64,000 bases of DNA from Daejeonella rubra (GCF_900103545.1 NZ_FNHH01000007.1:108652-172651); one strand, 5' to 3'; shown: positions 52,807-62,877, counted from the stretch's first letter. Program-made: numbers and translations. Notes: a model not told the origin generated them from the sequence alone.

Positions 52807-52961
52807 AATCGTATGTTTATATTTTTATCCTGATTAAGAAATAATGGTGCCAATTAGTTTATTTATTGCATTAAATCGACTTTAAGCTCCTTTATGATTT
52901 TCGTTTAGTAATTTTGCCGCAAAGAAATTGTATTTAATATTATACATTCAAAACGTGTTTT

Positions 52962-53186
52962 ATGATTTGGCTGATTTTGGCTTTCACTTATTTGACAATG
53001 AATGTTATAGGTATATACCTCTTCTACAAGTACTTAATGAATCGCCTTCATGATAAACTTTCTATATGGCTATTCAGTATATCTTTGAGCCTTGGTATCA
53101 ATTTTTTATTGGTACTGGCTGGGCTTATTCTGCTTGTTAATTTTAATTTCACAAAAAATTTATTGATCCCATCTTCACATGTTTAA
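52962..53186 (+). CDS. Small two-helix membrane protein, unknown
   Basis: 74 residues with two hydrophobic helices (about 1-24 and 35-63) split by a basic loop YLMNRLHDK. The end overlaps the start of the GH3 gene by 8 bp, which supports translation and coupling. No family recognised; short length keeps confidence moderate. Confidence 0.5.
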   Translation: MIWLILAFTYLTMNVIGIYLFYKYLMNRLHDKLSIWLFSISLSLGINFLLVLAGLILLVNFNFTKNLLIPSSHV

Positions 53187-54894
53187 AAAGTTAAAACAAA
53201 TAGTATTCTTGCTGGCATTCCTAAGCCCCTTCATCGGCCTTGCCCAAACTCAAAATACCTTCATTGGAGGTTTGAATGAGCCAAATGCCTGGGTTGATTC
53301 AGTATTTAAAAAATTAAGTAAACGTGACCGCATAGCCCAAATGTTCATGGTCAGAGCACATACAGATAAAGGGAAAGCTTTCGAAGATTCGATAGCGGGT
53401 GTGATAAAAAAAGAGCGTATTGGCGGTTTGGTGTTCTTTCAGGGAGGCCCGGCCAGGCAGGCAATTCTGACTAACCGTTACCAATCTATCAGTAAGGTGC
53501 CATTGCTTATCTCCATGGATGCTGAATGGGGTTTAGGTATGCGTTTAGACAGTACGACCTCCTTCCCTTATCAGTTAACACTGGGGGCAATTCAGGACAA
53601 TAAGCTTATCTATGAGATGGGCAGGCAGGTTGCTTTAGATTTTAAGCGTATAGGAATGCATGTTAATTTCGCTCCCGTGGCTGATATTAACAATAATCCG
53701 AAAAATCCTGTGATTGGCTTCCGTTCATTTGGTGATAATAAATTTAAGGTTGCCGAAAAGGTGACAGCCTACATGAAAGGCCTGCAGGATAATCAGGTAA
53801 TTGTCAGTGTAAAGCACTTCCCGGGACATGGTGATACGGAGGTTGACTCACATCAGGACCTTCCGCAATTGCCATTTTCCAAAGCAAGGCTTGATTCACT
53901 TGAGTTATATCCCTTTAAGGAATTAATCAAAGAGGGTGCATCAGGAATGATGGTTGCCCACATGAATATACCTTCTTTAGATAATACGCCTAATCTTCCC
54001 TCAACTTTGTCTAAACCTATTGTTACCACACTATTAAAAGAGGAACTGGGCTTCAAAGGTCTGATCTTTTCTGATGCAATGGAAATGAAAGGAGTGGCCA
54101 AATTCTATCCGAATGGAGAGGGAGATGTGATCGGTATCATTGCCGGACTTGATGTGATCGAGCTTTCAGGTAATTCTAAAAGAGCAGTAAAACTGGTTCG
54201 CCAGGCAATCAGAAAAAAGCGTTTAAGCTGGGAACAGGTAAATGCCAGTGTTAAAAAGATCCTTTATGGAAAATATTGGTCAGGTCTAAATACAAGGCAA
54301 ATTGTTCAGGCGGATAACATCGTTGCCGACCTGAATCGTCCGGAGGCTCAGGAACTTAATCAAAGACTGGCAGATGCCGCAGTAACTATATTAAACAGTG
54401 ATATTCAGCTTAAGAACTTCGACAGAAGGAAGAAAACAGCAATTGTGAGTCTTGGGACAAATGAACTGAGCATGCTGCAAAAGAGTTTAAGGCCAACTTT
54501 GCCGAACTCAATGAGTTATATTTTGCCTAAGAATATTTCTGATGCTGAACTGGAAAATGTGAGGAAAGAACTGCAAACATATGATCAGATAATTGTGAGT
54601 ATCCATGATATGCGCAAGCGCCCTGCTCCGGTTCTGGATTATAACAAAAGTTTGAAGTTGTTCATTGCTGAACTGGCAGGAATGAATAGCATGTTCGCCA
54701 TTTTCGCCAATCCATATTCTCTTGCCGGTTTACCAGGCATCGAGGAAGCTAAAACGATCATTTTGAATTATCAGAACACAAACGAAGCTCAGAATGCAAC
54801 ACTCCGTGTGATCAATGGTGGTTTGAAGGCAAATGGCAAGCTGCCGGTTACAATAAATGCCAGTTTTAAAAACGGTGATGGCTTGAATCAATAA
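53179..54894 (+). CDS. Glycoside hydrolase family 3 (beta-N-acetylhexosaminidase type)
   Basis: 571 residues with a signal peptide (1-23, ending GLAQ). The NagZ/GH3 hallmark KHFPGHGDTEVDSH starts at Lys212, and the nucleophile Asp299 is in IFSDAMEMKGV; a second alpha/beta domain (about 390-565) follows. It should cleave terminal beta-GlcNAc or similar sugars in the periplasm, possibly from peptidoglycan. In many Bacteroidota the homologous protein is about 400 residues longer, with a serine beta-lactamase-like domain after FKNGDGL; this one stops two residues later (NQ). A strong terminator follows at 54921, so no such domain was lost to a nearby frameshift. Confidence 0.9.
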   Translation: MFKKLKQIVFLLAFLSPFIGLAQTQNTFIGGLNEPNAWVDSVFKKLSKRDRIAQMFMVRAHTDKGKAFEDSIAGVIKKERIGGLVFFQGGPARQAILTNRYQSISKVPLLISMDAEWGLGMRLDSTTSFPYQLTLGAIQDNKLIYEMGRQVALDFKRIGMHVNFAPVADINNNPKNPVIGFRSFGDNKFKVAEKVTAYMKGLQDNQVIVSVKHFPGHGDTEVDSHQDLPQLPFSKARLDSLELYPFKELIKEGASGMMVAHMNIPSLDNTPNLPSTLSKPIVTTLLKEELGFKGLIFSDAMEMKGVAKFYPNGEGDVIGIIAGLDVIELSGNSKRAVKLVRQAIRKKRLSWEQVNASVKKILYGKYWSGLNTRQIVQADNIVADLNRPEAQELNQRLADAAVTILNSDIQLKNFDRRKKTAIVSLGTNELSMLQKSLRPTLPNSMSYILPKNISDAELENVRKELQTYDQIIVSIHDMRKRPAPVLDYNKSLKLFIAELAGMNSMFAIFANPYSLAGLPGIEEAKTIILNYQNTNEAQNATLRVINGGLKANGKLPVTINASFKNGDGLNQ

Positions 54895-54920
54895 GAATTA
54901 TTTTTTTACCAAATAAATAG

Positions 54921-54953
54921 AGCCGGCAAAATCCTGATTTTGCCGGCTTTTCT
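54921..54953 (+). terminator. Intrinsic terminator of the GH3 gene
   Basis: AGCCGGCAAAAT and ATTTTGCCGGCT form a 12-bp perfect stem around CCTG, followed by TTTCT, 26 bp after the stop codon. Confidence 0.88.
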
Positions 54954-55083
54954 ATCTTCTAACCTCAGGAAAAAAACGAAATTACTGAATGAAGCAGAAA
55001 ATCGATATTTTTATGATTCTCTGAATTCTCCGGGGAAATCACTAATGTGCTTAAGATCTTAAAATTATAAACCGGAATTCCGT

Positions 55084-58000
55084 ATGCCTCAGCAAAAAGC
55101 TTTAAAATTAGTTCGCGCATCCGCCGGTTCCGGAAAGACCTTCGCCTTAACAGCACATTATCTCACCCTGCTTTTTAGTGGAAAGGGTAAGTACCGGGAA
55201 ATTCTGGCCGTTACGTTTACCAATAAGGCGACAGCCGAAATGAAAGAACGTATTTTGGGTGCATTGGAGGAACTTGCCTTGTCGGGATTTGAGAAATCAA
55301 AGTTCAGCTCAATTCTTCAGGATAATTTTCCCGGGATCAGCGATCTGGAAATGCGGGCAAAAGCATCTGAAATATACAGTAGTATCCTCCATGATTACAG
55401 CCGTTTCTCTGTCAGTACCATCGATGGTTTTGTTCAGCAACTGATCCGGAGTTTTGCATTTGAGCTCAACCTCGATAGCGGTTACAAACTGGAAATGAAT
55501 CAGGATAAGGTAAAGGAAGAGCTTGTAGCCGCTTTGAATCTCCGTCTTGAAAAGGATCCTGACTTATTGGAGTGGGTTACAAGTCTGGCCATTGAACGCA
55601 TCAGTGATGGTAAGGATTGGGATTATCAGAAATCTCTGAAGGACCTTGCCAATGAGATTTTCAAGGAGCGTTATTATCCGTTTCAGGAAGCCATGCTGGC
55701 TATGGGTGATGATCAGGGCAAGGAGTTCAATGCTTTACGTGCAGAGGTTAATAAAGGAATAACGAGTTTTAAGAAAGATATAATTGAGAAGGCAGCCATA
55801 ATTAAGGAGCTATTTGATGCTTCAGGTGTTGAAAAAGGCATGCTCGATCAGCAAAGCAGGAATCCTCTGTTCAAGCTGGATAAAATAGTAGCAGAAGATT
55901 TTGCTCAGATCAACTCCTTCGAAAAATACCTGGATAATTTTGATCAATGGCCGCATAAATCGCTGAAGGATGCTTCAGCCGTCATGCATTTATTTATTGC
56001 GATCAATCCACTGCTGAAAACGCTGTTCGATGCATACAATAATGGTGCAGCTATGTTTGAGACCTATCGGGCAATCGCAAAGAATAGTGCTTACCTGCGC
56101 CTTATGCAGGGCATGGCTGACCTGCTGAAAAATTACCGTTCAGAGAACAAAACGCTCCTCATTTCTGATGCACAACAATTGCTCCGGGGTATTACTGGAT
56201 CTGATGTAGATAACCCTTCCTTTATTTGGGAAAAGACCGGAAATAAGTTTAAGCACTTTCTCTTTGATGAGTTTCAGGATACCAGCTCCTTTCAGTGGAT
56301 GAATTTTTTGCCCCTGGTAAAAAATGCCATTGCCGAAGGATCACCGGGTGTTCAAGCATCGCACCTGGTAGTGGGTGATGTAAAACAGTCTATTTACCGA
56401 TGGAGGAATGGCGATTGGCGTATCCTTCATAGTAACCTAAAGCATGACCTGCTGACTGATAATGTAAAAGAGGAGGAACTGTCATTCAACCGCAGGAGCT
56501 CAGAAAATGTGATCCGTTTTAATAATTTCCTTTATCAAAAGCTTCCTTCAATCCTGCAGAACCAGCTCAATGGTATTTTTGCAGACTCCGGTCTTAGCTA
56601 TTTGCAGGAATTTTGGGACAAGCGTAATAGCGATTTGATTGTAAAGGCCTATGAAGGAAGTAGTCAGAAGATCACCGAAAGCACATTGCCGGGTGGTAAG
56701 ATAGAGATCAAATTTTTTTACAAAGGCGAAGAGCCTGAAGAGGATGATGTTAATCCTCTGGCCGCTACCTATGCAATAGAAAGGATCATAGAATTATTGA
56801 ATCAGGGTTTTTTCATGAAGGATATTGGAATCCTGGTAAGGAAAAATTCGGAAGCTGTACAGATCCTGGATTGTATCTTTCAGAAAAGTAATTATGATAA
56901 ATTAACAGCCGCCGCAGGAAAAACTTTTCAGGTAATTTCCGGAGAAGCACTGAAGATCATGAATAACCCGGCAGTTCAATTATTGCTGAGCACGTTCAGA
57001 CTGCTTTCGGTTCATGAGCCTGAATCCGGAATTTATAAGGCTGAATGTGCCCGTCTATGGTATCAGGTTCGGAATCCCGGACAGGAGCAGGTGCGAATAA
57101 ATAGTGAAGACTGGATCGGCTTTTCATTTAAGCCTGTTTCAGCGCTGACAGATGTTTTGCCGGCTGAATTTTGTGCCGGGTTCAATTCATATCGACAGTT
57201 GCCGGTCAATGAGCTTGCAGAAAAATTGATCAGGATCTATCAGCTTGGCACTGTACAATCAGAAAATCATATTCCATTCCTTCTTGCTTTCCGTGATCAG
57301 CTGGCGGTATTTTCATCAGCAGGAGATCAGGGGATAGCCGCATTTATTGATTGGTGGGATAATGAAGGTTCGGCCAAAGCACTTCCCTCCTCAGAGAATC
57401 AGGATGCCGTACAGGTAATGACCGTTCATAAATCCAAAGGATTGGAATTCAGAGCGGTGATCGTTCCTTTTATGGATTGGAAGTTAAATCAATCATCGAC
57501 TGGTGCCATAAAAAAGTTGTTATGGGTTAACGCAGAGGCTGCAGGTTTTGGAAATTTCAAGTCTTTCCCTGTGGATTACAGTAAAAATCTGGCATCCACC
57601 GTGTTTGCAGGCGATTATTTTGAAGAAATGCTGCTTAACTATATGGATGAGCTAAACGCCCTGTATGTGGCCAGCACAAGGGCGAAGGACTATCTCTGCA
57701 TCATTTGTCCTAAAACACCCGTGAGGAAAACAGATAGTAAGGGTCCTCCAAATGAGATCCAGGTTATTCTTTCTGAATTGTTTCAGTCACATGAAACTGC
57801 TGATCCCGAACTGGTTTTTGAGGATAATCAATACAGTTTTGGTGAAATTCCAGTTCATGCTGTTGAAAAAGATCCGCTGGCAGACCATGGTCAATTGATC
57901 ATTCATGATTATCATGTCAATGAGCAATTGACGGAGCGTTTTAAGCGAAATAGTATGAATGAAGATACCTGGTTCAATGCAAAGCAAAGAAAGGGGATAG

Positions 58001-58404
58001 TACTTCATAAAGTTCTTGAAACCCTGACAGGCACAGGTGATCTTGATAAACTTATTGCAGAAAAAGTGCAGGATGGACTTATTCGTGAGGCTGAAAAGGA
58101 AGAGATCAGGCAGGCGGTTTCAGATGTGTTGATGCAGGATGAAATAAAAGAGTGGTTTGATAAAGCAAAATCAATTATTAGTGAGAAGGATATGATCATT
58201 GATTCGGGAGTGGTGAAAAGACCTGATAAATTATTCATTCTTGACGACCGGGCGATCTTACTTGATTTTAAATTCGGGGAACAGAACAATAAATACATAG
58301 CTGATATCAGTCTGTATCGTGATAATTTGATAAAAATGGGTGAATTTGAGCAGGTGGATGCCTATTTATGGTATGCGCAGGATCGTAAATTGCAAAAGGT
58401 ATGA
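55084..58404 (+). CDS. UvrD/AddA-like helicase-nuclease subunit
   Basis: 1106 residues. Superfamily 1A motifs: Walker A in ASAGSGKTFALTAHY (12-26), TNKATAEMKER (motif Ia), Walker B in FDEFQDTSSFQW (about 393-404), QSIYRWRNGD (motif III), VMTVHKSKGLEF (about 778) and LYVASTRAKDYL (motif VI, about 860). The C-terminal PD-(D/E)XK nuclease has GIVLHKVLE (about 971) and ILLDFKFGE (about 1059). It is the AddA/RecB-like motor of a double-strand-break resection complex. The stop overlaps the start of the partner gene (ATGA). Confidence 0.92.
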   Translation: MPQQKALKLVRASAGSGKTFALTAHYLTLLFSGKGKYREILAVTFTNKATAEMKERILGALEELALSGFEKSKFSSILQDNFPGISDLEMRAKASEIYSSILHDYSRFSVSTIDGFVQQLIRSFAFELNLDSGYKLEMNQDKVKEELVAALNLRLEKDPDLLEWVTSLAIERISDGKDWDYQKSLKDLANEIFKERYYPFQEAMLAMGDDQGKEFNALRAEVNKGITSFKKDIIEKAAIIKELFDASGVEKGMLDQQSRNPLFKLDKIVAEDFAQINSFEKYLDNFDQWPHKSLKDASAVMHLFIAINPLLKTLFDAYNNGAAMFETYRAIAKNSAYLRLMQGMADLLKNYRSENKTLLISDAQQLLRGITGSDVDNPSFIWEKTGNKFKHFLFDEFQDTSSFQWMNFLPLVKNAIAEGSPGVQASHLVVGDVKQSIYRWRNGDWRILHSNLKHDLLTDNVKEEELSFNRRSSENVIRFNNFLYQKLPSILQNQLNGIFADSGLSYLQEFWDKRNSDLIVKAYEGSSQKITESTLPGGKIEIKFFYKGEEPEEDDVNPLAATYAIERIIELLNQGFFMKDIGILVRKNSEAVQILDCIFQKSNYDKLTAAAGKTFQVISGEALKIMNNPAVQLLLSTFRLLSVHEPESGIYKAECARLWYQVRNPGQEQVRINSEDWIGFSFKPVSALTDVLPAEFCAGFNSYRQLPVNELAEKLIRIYQLGTVQSENHIPFLLAFRDQLAVFSSAGDQGIAAFIDWWDNEGSAKALPSSENQDAVQVMTVHKSKGLEFRAVIVPFMDWKLNQSSTGAIKKLLWVNAEAAGFGNFKSFPVDYSKNLASTVFAGDYFEEMLLNYMDELNALYVASTRAKDYLCIICPKTPVRKTDSKGPPNEIQVILSELFQSHETADPELVFEDNQYSFGEIPVHAVEKDPLADHGQLIIHDYHVNEQLTERFKRNSMNEDTWFNAKQRKGIVLHKVLETLTGTGDLDKLIAEKVQDGLIREAEKEEIRQAVSDVLMQDEIKEWFDKAKSIISEKDMIIDSGVVKRPDKLFILDDRAILLDFKFGEQNNKYIADISLYRDNLIKMGEFEQVDAYLWYAQDRKLQKV

Positions 58405-61298
58405 TCATGAAAAATAACTCATCTGATAAATTCCTGCATCGTGTGGCCACAGATCTTCTGGATCGTTTTGGCAATGACCTTCAACATGTTGCAATTGTAT
58501 TCAATAATAAAAGGCCGCAGTTATTTCTAAAGAAGTACCTGGCTGAGATCAGTGGAAAACCCATCTGGAGTCCCCATTTTTTTACGATCCAGCAATTCTT
58601 TTCTGAATCCGCCTCACCTGTTTGTGCCTCCCAGTTGAAGCAGTTCTTTGTGCTTCTTTCTGAATACAACACTTTATTAGCTGAAGAAGGTAAGGAGCCT
58701 GTAAGTGCCGATGTTTTTTATCCGCTTGCTGAGATCATTGTTTCCGATTTCTCGCAGATCGATTATTATATGGCTGATCCGGTTAAGGTTTTTAATCTGA
58801 TCGGTAGTATCGCGGAATTGGAGCAGCAATTTCCCAACTTTGATAAAGATCAGCTCGAGTTCATGGAAAGCTTTTGGTCTTCCTTTTCTCAGGTAAAGCA
58901 AAGCAATATTCAGGAAAAGTTCATTGAAATGTGGCATAGAATGCCCCGTCTTTATATGAATTTTCATAAAAGACTGGCAGAACAGAATCTGATCAGTAGT
59001 GCCAGAATGTATCGCAATCTGGCAGAAGGCAGGGATTGTGATCCGGATTTTCTGAAAAAGTATAGCCATGTTGTCTTTGCAGGATTTAATGCCCTTTCAA
59101 AAGCTGAAGAAATTCTGTTTAAGTCATGGCAGGATCAGGGTTTATGTTCCTTTTATTTTGATGCGGATGAGCATTATTTTTCTGATCCGATTCAGGAAGC
59201 AGGGCATTTTATCAGGAGGAATATAAAAACGATTGGCCTTGACAATCAGTTTAAAGTGCAGGAGAACCGTATTGATGTGCCTGAAAAGGAATTTACAATT
59301 ATCCAGGCACTGGGAAAAGTGGCTCAGGGAAAAATCCTGAATCAGGTTCTGACAGGGAAAGAGGATAAAAACGGGCCTGATTCAAAAGCGATCATTCTTG
59401 CTGATGAGAGTTTGTTGCTGCCAGTACTTCAGACTGTTGATGACGAAAGTCTGAATGTTACCATGGGTTACCCCTTTGAGCAGTCGGCGGTTTTTGGCCT
59501 ATGCGATCTCTGGCTTGGAATACAGGAAGAAATTGCATCCGGCGACCACTCTACGATAGCATATGCCCGGGTTCTTACCTTTATCTTTAATCCTTTAGTT
59601 GGGATCACTGATGAAGAGCGAAACAGGATACACACAGAGATCATCGATGAAAAGAAAGCCAGGTTTAGTTTATTGGAACTCAGGAAATCAGGAAAGATCT
59701 CTGAGATGGCATTCAGCCCCTTTGAAAGCCCTGCCCAAATCATACGAAATCTTGGCAGCTTACTTTTATTCGTTTCTGAGCAGATAGCAGATCTGCGTAA
59801 GCTGGAAAGTCTGCTGATCGCTGAGGCTGTAAAAACGTTGAATATACTCTCAGATAGCTTTGAGGATCTTGCAAAGAATTCTTCCATGCCTGATATTGAT
59901 GCCGGATTTGTGCTGAAAATGATCAGGCGTGCCCTGGCCGGACTTTCTGTTCCTTTTGATGGAGAACCATTATTGGGATTGCAGGTTATGGGTCTTTTGG
60001 AAAGCCGATGCCTTGATTTTGATGAACTGGTTGTTCTTGGGATGAATGAGGGAGTATTACCAAGGGTCAGCATTACTCCGTCGTTTATCCCTGACAATGT
60101 CAGAAGAGCATTTGGCTTGCCTGTACTTGAAAATCAGAATTCCATTTTCGCCTATTTCTTTTATCGCCTGCTTCATTGTTCAAAAAAAGTCACCCTGGTT
60201 TACAATGGCATCACAGATGAAAAAAGCACTGGTGAAGAGAGCAGGTTTATAAAGCAACTTGAATTTGAAACATCCTGTAAATTTAAACATGTTCTGCAGC
60301 AGAATCAGCCGGTTGAAAATGCCTTCCCGCAGGAAATCATAGTTGAAAAAAATGGTCAGGTACTTGAAAGGCTTCAAAAATATCTGAAGAGGAATTCAGT
60401 TGCAAAGTATGATAAAAAGATCTCGGCTTCAGGATATACAGATTATATCAGTTGTCCGCTGAAGTTCTTTTATGGCAAGATCGCCGGATTGAAAGAACCG
60501 AATGATCTCCCTGATCAGATCGGACCGCATACTGTGGGTACCATGCTGCACGCTGTAATGGAGCATTTTTATCGTGACTCTATTGGGATGGAAGTAAGTG
60601 CCGAATACATCAGGCAGCGTGAAAAACTATTGCCTGCGATGTGTCAGCATGCTATGGTAGCTATGTTAAATCTGGACCCAAAGTCTGAACTTCAGCAGCA
60701 AAGCGCTTTACAGCAGATCATCATTAAGGTAATAGAACAATATGCATTGAAGGTATTAGACCATGATGTATCTATTGCTCCTTTTGTGATCAATGAGCTG
60801 GAAGAAAAGGATGCCTACACTCCTTTGTTTACGGTTGAAGTTGATGGTAAGGAGGAACAAGTAAGGTTATTGGGCATAATTGACAGGGTTGATACACTGG
60901 AAGGGAAGATCAGGATCGTTGATTATAAAACAGGTAAGGATCAGCTAAAGTTTAAGGATTTTGATGGTTTGTTCATGGAGGATGGTAAAGATCAGAACAA
61001 AGCACTCTTGCAAACGCTTTTCTATACTATTGTCTATGAAAGGGCAAAAAATGTACAACAAGTAGAGCCGCATCTTTATACTGTTAAGAATTTTTCAGGA
61101 GGGACGGTATTTGTTAAGAAAAACAAAGCAGAAAACTTTGAGCTGAGGGATGAGAATCTGGCTGACTATAAAGATCAGTTTGAACTCAAGCTAAAGGAAA
61201 AGTTGAATGAGTTGTTTGATCCGGCTATCCCTTTCCGGCAGACTACCAATACGGATGCCTGTACGTATTGTTCTTTTAAAGGAATTTGTCAGAGGTAG
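58401..61298 (+). CDS. AddB-like PD-(D/E)XK nuclease subunit
   Basis: 965 residues. The helicase-like N-terminal half is degenerate: where AddB or helicases have a P-loop this reads VFNNKRPQLFLKKYLAE, so no ATP binding is expected there. GMNEGVLPRVS (about 547) is the conserved motif before the nuclease. The nuclease domain has SGYTDYISCPLKFFYGK (about 676) and IVDYKTG (about 838). The cysteines CPL and CTYCSFKGIC at the extreme C-terminus match the Fe-S staple of AddB. It pairs with the AddA-like gene by a 4-bp overlap. Confidence 0.9.
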   Translation: MIMKNNSSDKFLHRVATDLLDRFGNDLQHVAIVFNNKRPQLFLKKYLAEISGKPIWSPHFFTIQQFFSESASPVCASQLKQFFVLLSEYNTLLAEEGKEPVSADVFYPLAEIIVSDFSQIDYYMADPVKVFNLIGSIAELEQQFPNFDKDQLEFMESFWSSFSQVKQSNIQEKFIEMWHRMPRLYMNFHKRLAEQNLISSARMYRNLAEGRDCDPDFLKKYSHVVFAGFNALSKAEEILFKSWQDQGLCSFYFDADEHYFSDPIQEAGHFIRRNIKTIGLDNQFKVQENRIDVPEKEFTIIQALGKVAQGKILNQVLTGKEDKNGPDSKAIILADESLLLPVLQTVDDESLNVTMGYPFEQSAVFGLCDLWLGIQEEIASGDHSTIAYARVLTFIFNPLVGITDEERNRIHTEIIDEKKARFSLLELRKSGKISEMAFSPFESPAQIIRNLGSLLLFVSEQIADLRKLESLLIAEAVKTLNILSDSFEDLAKNSSMPDIDAGFVLKMIRRALAGLSVPFDGEPLLGLQVMGLLESRCLDFDELVVLGMNEGVLPRVSITPSFIPDNVRRAFGLPVLENQNSIFAYFFYRLLHCSKKVTLVYNGITDEKSTGEESRFIKQLEFETSCKFKHVLQQNQPVENAFPQEIIVEKNGQVLERLQKYLKRNSVAKYDKKISASGYTDYISCPLKFFYGKIAGLKEPNDLPDQIGPHTVGTMLHAVMEHFYRDSIGMEVSAEYIRQREKLLPAMCQHAMVAMLNLDPKSELQQQSALQQIIIKVIEQYALKVLDHDVSIAPFVINELEEKDAYTPLFTVEVDGKEEQVRLLGIIDRVDTLEGKIRIVDYKTGKDQLKFKDFDGLFMEDGKDQNKALLQTLFYTIVYERAKNVQQVEPHLYTVKNFSGGTVFVKKNKAENFELRDENLADYKDQFELKLKEKLNELFDPAIPFRQTTNTDACTYCSFKGICQR

Positions 61299-61339
61299 GA
61301 TGATTAATTATGAATTATTAATTACGGGTGATGTGTCTG

Positions 61340-61680
61340 TCATGTTCTTTTAGAGGTTATTTGAATTTTCCCAATTATTCGACATATCTCTTCCGCATCA
61401 TAAATTAAACTATCACTCATTTCTTTTGATAAGTAGTCTGTAGCACATAGCAAACGAAGCCAGTAGGATGTTTCTCTGGCTTCCTTATATGCTATAGAAA
61501 ATTTTGAAATAAAATCAGCTTTCGATTGGGCTCCTATTCCTTCCTCAACATTTGCCCCTATCGAGGTTCCGCTTCTAAGCATTTGTTTTGAAAGAATAAA
61601 TTCATGCTTCTCATTTTTCAAAAATTTACTTGTATTTACAATGCGAATTGCAAATGTTTTTGTTTGTATTAAGTTTTCAT
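61340..61680 (-). pseudogene. Four-helix bundle (S23/IVS-type) gene with a frameshift at the 5' end
   Basis: The frame reads NLIQTKTFAIRIVNTSKFLK then NEKHEFILSKQMLRSGTSIG and ANVEEGIGAQSKADFISKFS, a full-length member of the four-helix-bundle family (GTSIGANVEE is the hallmark). The proper start would be ATG at 61680, but that ATG is one base out of frame: adding one A to the AAAA run at 61674-61677 gives MKNLIQTK and joins both parts. Without it only a TTG at 61621 can start translation, removing the first helix. Either a slipped pseudogene or a sequencing slip. It lies among AATTCGTAATTAATA repeats between the AddB-like gene and pdhB. Confidence 0.75.
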
Positions 61681-61754
61681 TCTATAATTTATTCATTTCC
61701 GAAATTTCGCGATTCATATTTGGAAATAACTTTTTATCTATTTAACGGTATCTG

Positions 61755-61796
61755 TAATTCGTAATTCGTAATTAATAATTCGTAATTAATAATTGA
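61755..61796. repeat. Short AT-rich tandem repeats upstream of pdhB
   Basis: The stretch consists of repeated GTAATTCGTAATTAATAATT-type units. Related AATTATGAATTATTAATTAC sits at the other side of the four-helix-bundle gene (61305-61325), so the gene is bracketed by similar low-complexity repeats. Confidence 0.5.
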
Positions 61797-61802
61797 TAGC
61801 CT

Positions 61803-61810
61803 TATATTTG
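61803..61810 (+). promoter_or_regulatory. Candidate -7 element of pdhB
   Basis: TATATTTG fits TAnnTTTG and lies 24 bp before the ATG at 61834, leaving room for a short leader. The -33 position falls in the AT repeats and has no TTTG. Confidence 0.4.
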
Positions 61811-61833
61811 CGTTCCAAAAATTGATTTTACAA

Positions 61834-62820
61834 ATGAGAGAAATACAGTTCAGAGAAGCACTTCGTGAAGCATTAAATGAAGAGATGCGTAAAAACGAGA
61901 AGATCTTTTTGATGGGTGAGGAAGTTGCTGAGTATAATGGAGCTTATAAAGTAAGTCAGGGTATGCTTGACGAATTTGGCGCTAAAAGGGTTATCGATAC
62001 TCCTATAGCGGAATTAGGTTTCACAGGAATAGGTATTGGTGCAGCGATGAACGGATTGAATCCGATCATTGAGTTCATGACCTTCAATTTCTCTCTGGTA
62101 GCGATAGATCAGGTAATTAATGCGGCGTCAAAAGTGCTTAGTATGAGTGGTGGTCAGTTTTCTTGTCCGATTGTTTTCAGAGGTCCTACAGGTAATGCCG
62201 GTCAGTTAGGTGCTCAGCACTCTCAGAATTTTGAGAACTGGTATGCCAATTGTCCCGGATTAAAAGTGGTAGTTCCTTCTACCCCATATGAGGCAAAGGG
62301 TTTGTTAAAACAAGCTATCATTGATCCGGATCCTGTGATCTTCATGGAGTCTGAAGTAATGTATGGTGATAAAGGTGAGGTTCCTGAAGAAGAATATTAT
62401 ATTCCAATTGGTAAAGCCAACATTGTAAAAGAAGGTACAGATGTTACCATAGTAACATTTGGTAAAATGCTTACAAGAGTTGTAATGCCTGCTGTTGAGG
62501 AATTAACTAAAGAAGGTATAAATGCAGAAGTGATCGATCTACGTACTGTACGTCCGATTGATTATGAAACAGTGATCAATTCTGTTAAGAAAACAAACCG
62601 GATGGTATTTGTTGAGGAAGCATGGCCATTAGGATCTATTGCGACGGAAGTTGCATTCAAGGTTCAGAAAGATGCTTTTGATTTTCTTGATGCCCCGGTT
62701 CTGCGCGTAGCATGTGCCGATGTTCCATTGCCATACGCTCCGACTTTGATCAAGGAAGCACTTCCAAATGCAGAGAAGGTAATTAAAGCTGTAAAAAGCG
62801 TCCTGTACAAGGAAGCATAA
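61834..62820 (+). CDS. pdhB: Pyruvate dehydrogenase E1 component, beta subunit
   Basis: 328 residues from the ATG at 61834 (MREIQFREALREALNEEMRK). FLMGEEVAEYNGAYKVSQGM, TPIAELGFTGIGIGAAMNGL and the C-terminal transketolase domain VEEAWPLGSIATEVAFKVQK are those of PdhB. With the alpha subunit and ThDP it decarboxylates pyruvate. The alpha and E2 genes are not adjacent, as is usual in Bacteroidota. It is monocistronic between a candidate promoter and a strong terminator. Confidence 0.95.
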   Translation: MREIQFREALREALNEEMRKNEKIFLMGEEVAEYNGAYKVSQGMLDEFGAKRVIDTPIAELGFTGIGIGAAMNGLNPIIEFMTFNFSLVAIDQVINAASKVLSMSGGQFSCPIVFRGPTGNAGQLGAQHSQNFENWYANCPGLKVVVPSTPYEAKGLLKQAIIDPDPVIFMESEVMYGDKGEVPEEEYYIPIGKANIVKEGTDVTIVTFGKMLTRVVMPAVEELTKEGINAEVIDLRTVRPIDYETVINSVKKTNRMVFVEEAWPLGSIATEVAFKVQKDAFDFLDAPVLRVACADVPLPYAPTLIKEALPNAEKVIKAVKSVLYKEA

Positions 62821-62836
62821 ACTAAAGATATCTCTT

Positions 62837-62871
62837 AAAAAGCATCCTGGATTTCAGGATGCTTTTTTTTT
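62837..62871. terminator. Bidirectional terminator between pdhB and the Lrp gene
   Basis: AAAAAGCATCCTG and CAGGATGCTTTTT form a strong stem around GATTT, with A and T runs on the two sides, between convergent genes. Confidence 0.9.
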
Positions 62872-62877
62872 GACTTA

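Noticed and set aside
55084..61298. Helicase-nuclease pair as a possible new defence system
   Set aside because: Motifs, gene order and the C-terminal cysteines match the housekeeping AddAB-type recombination complex, and no other defence gene is adjacent.
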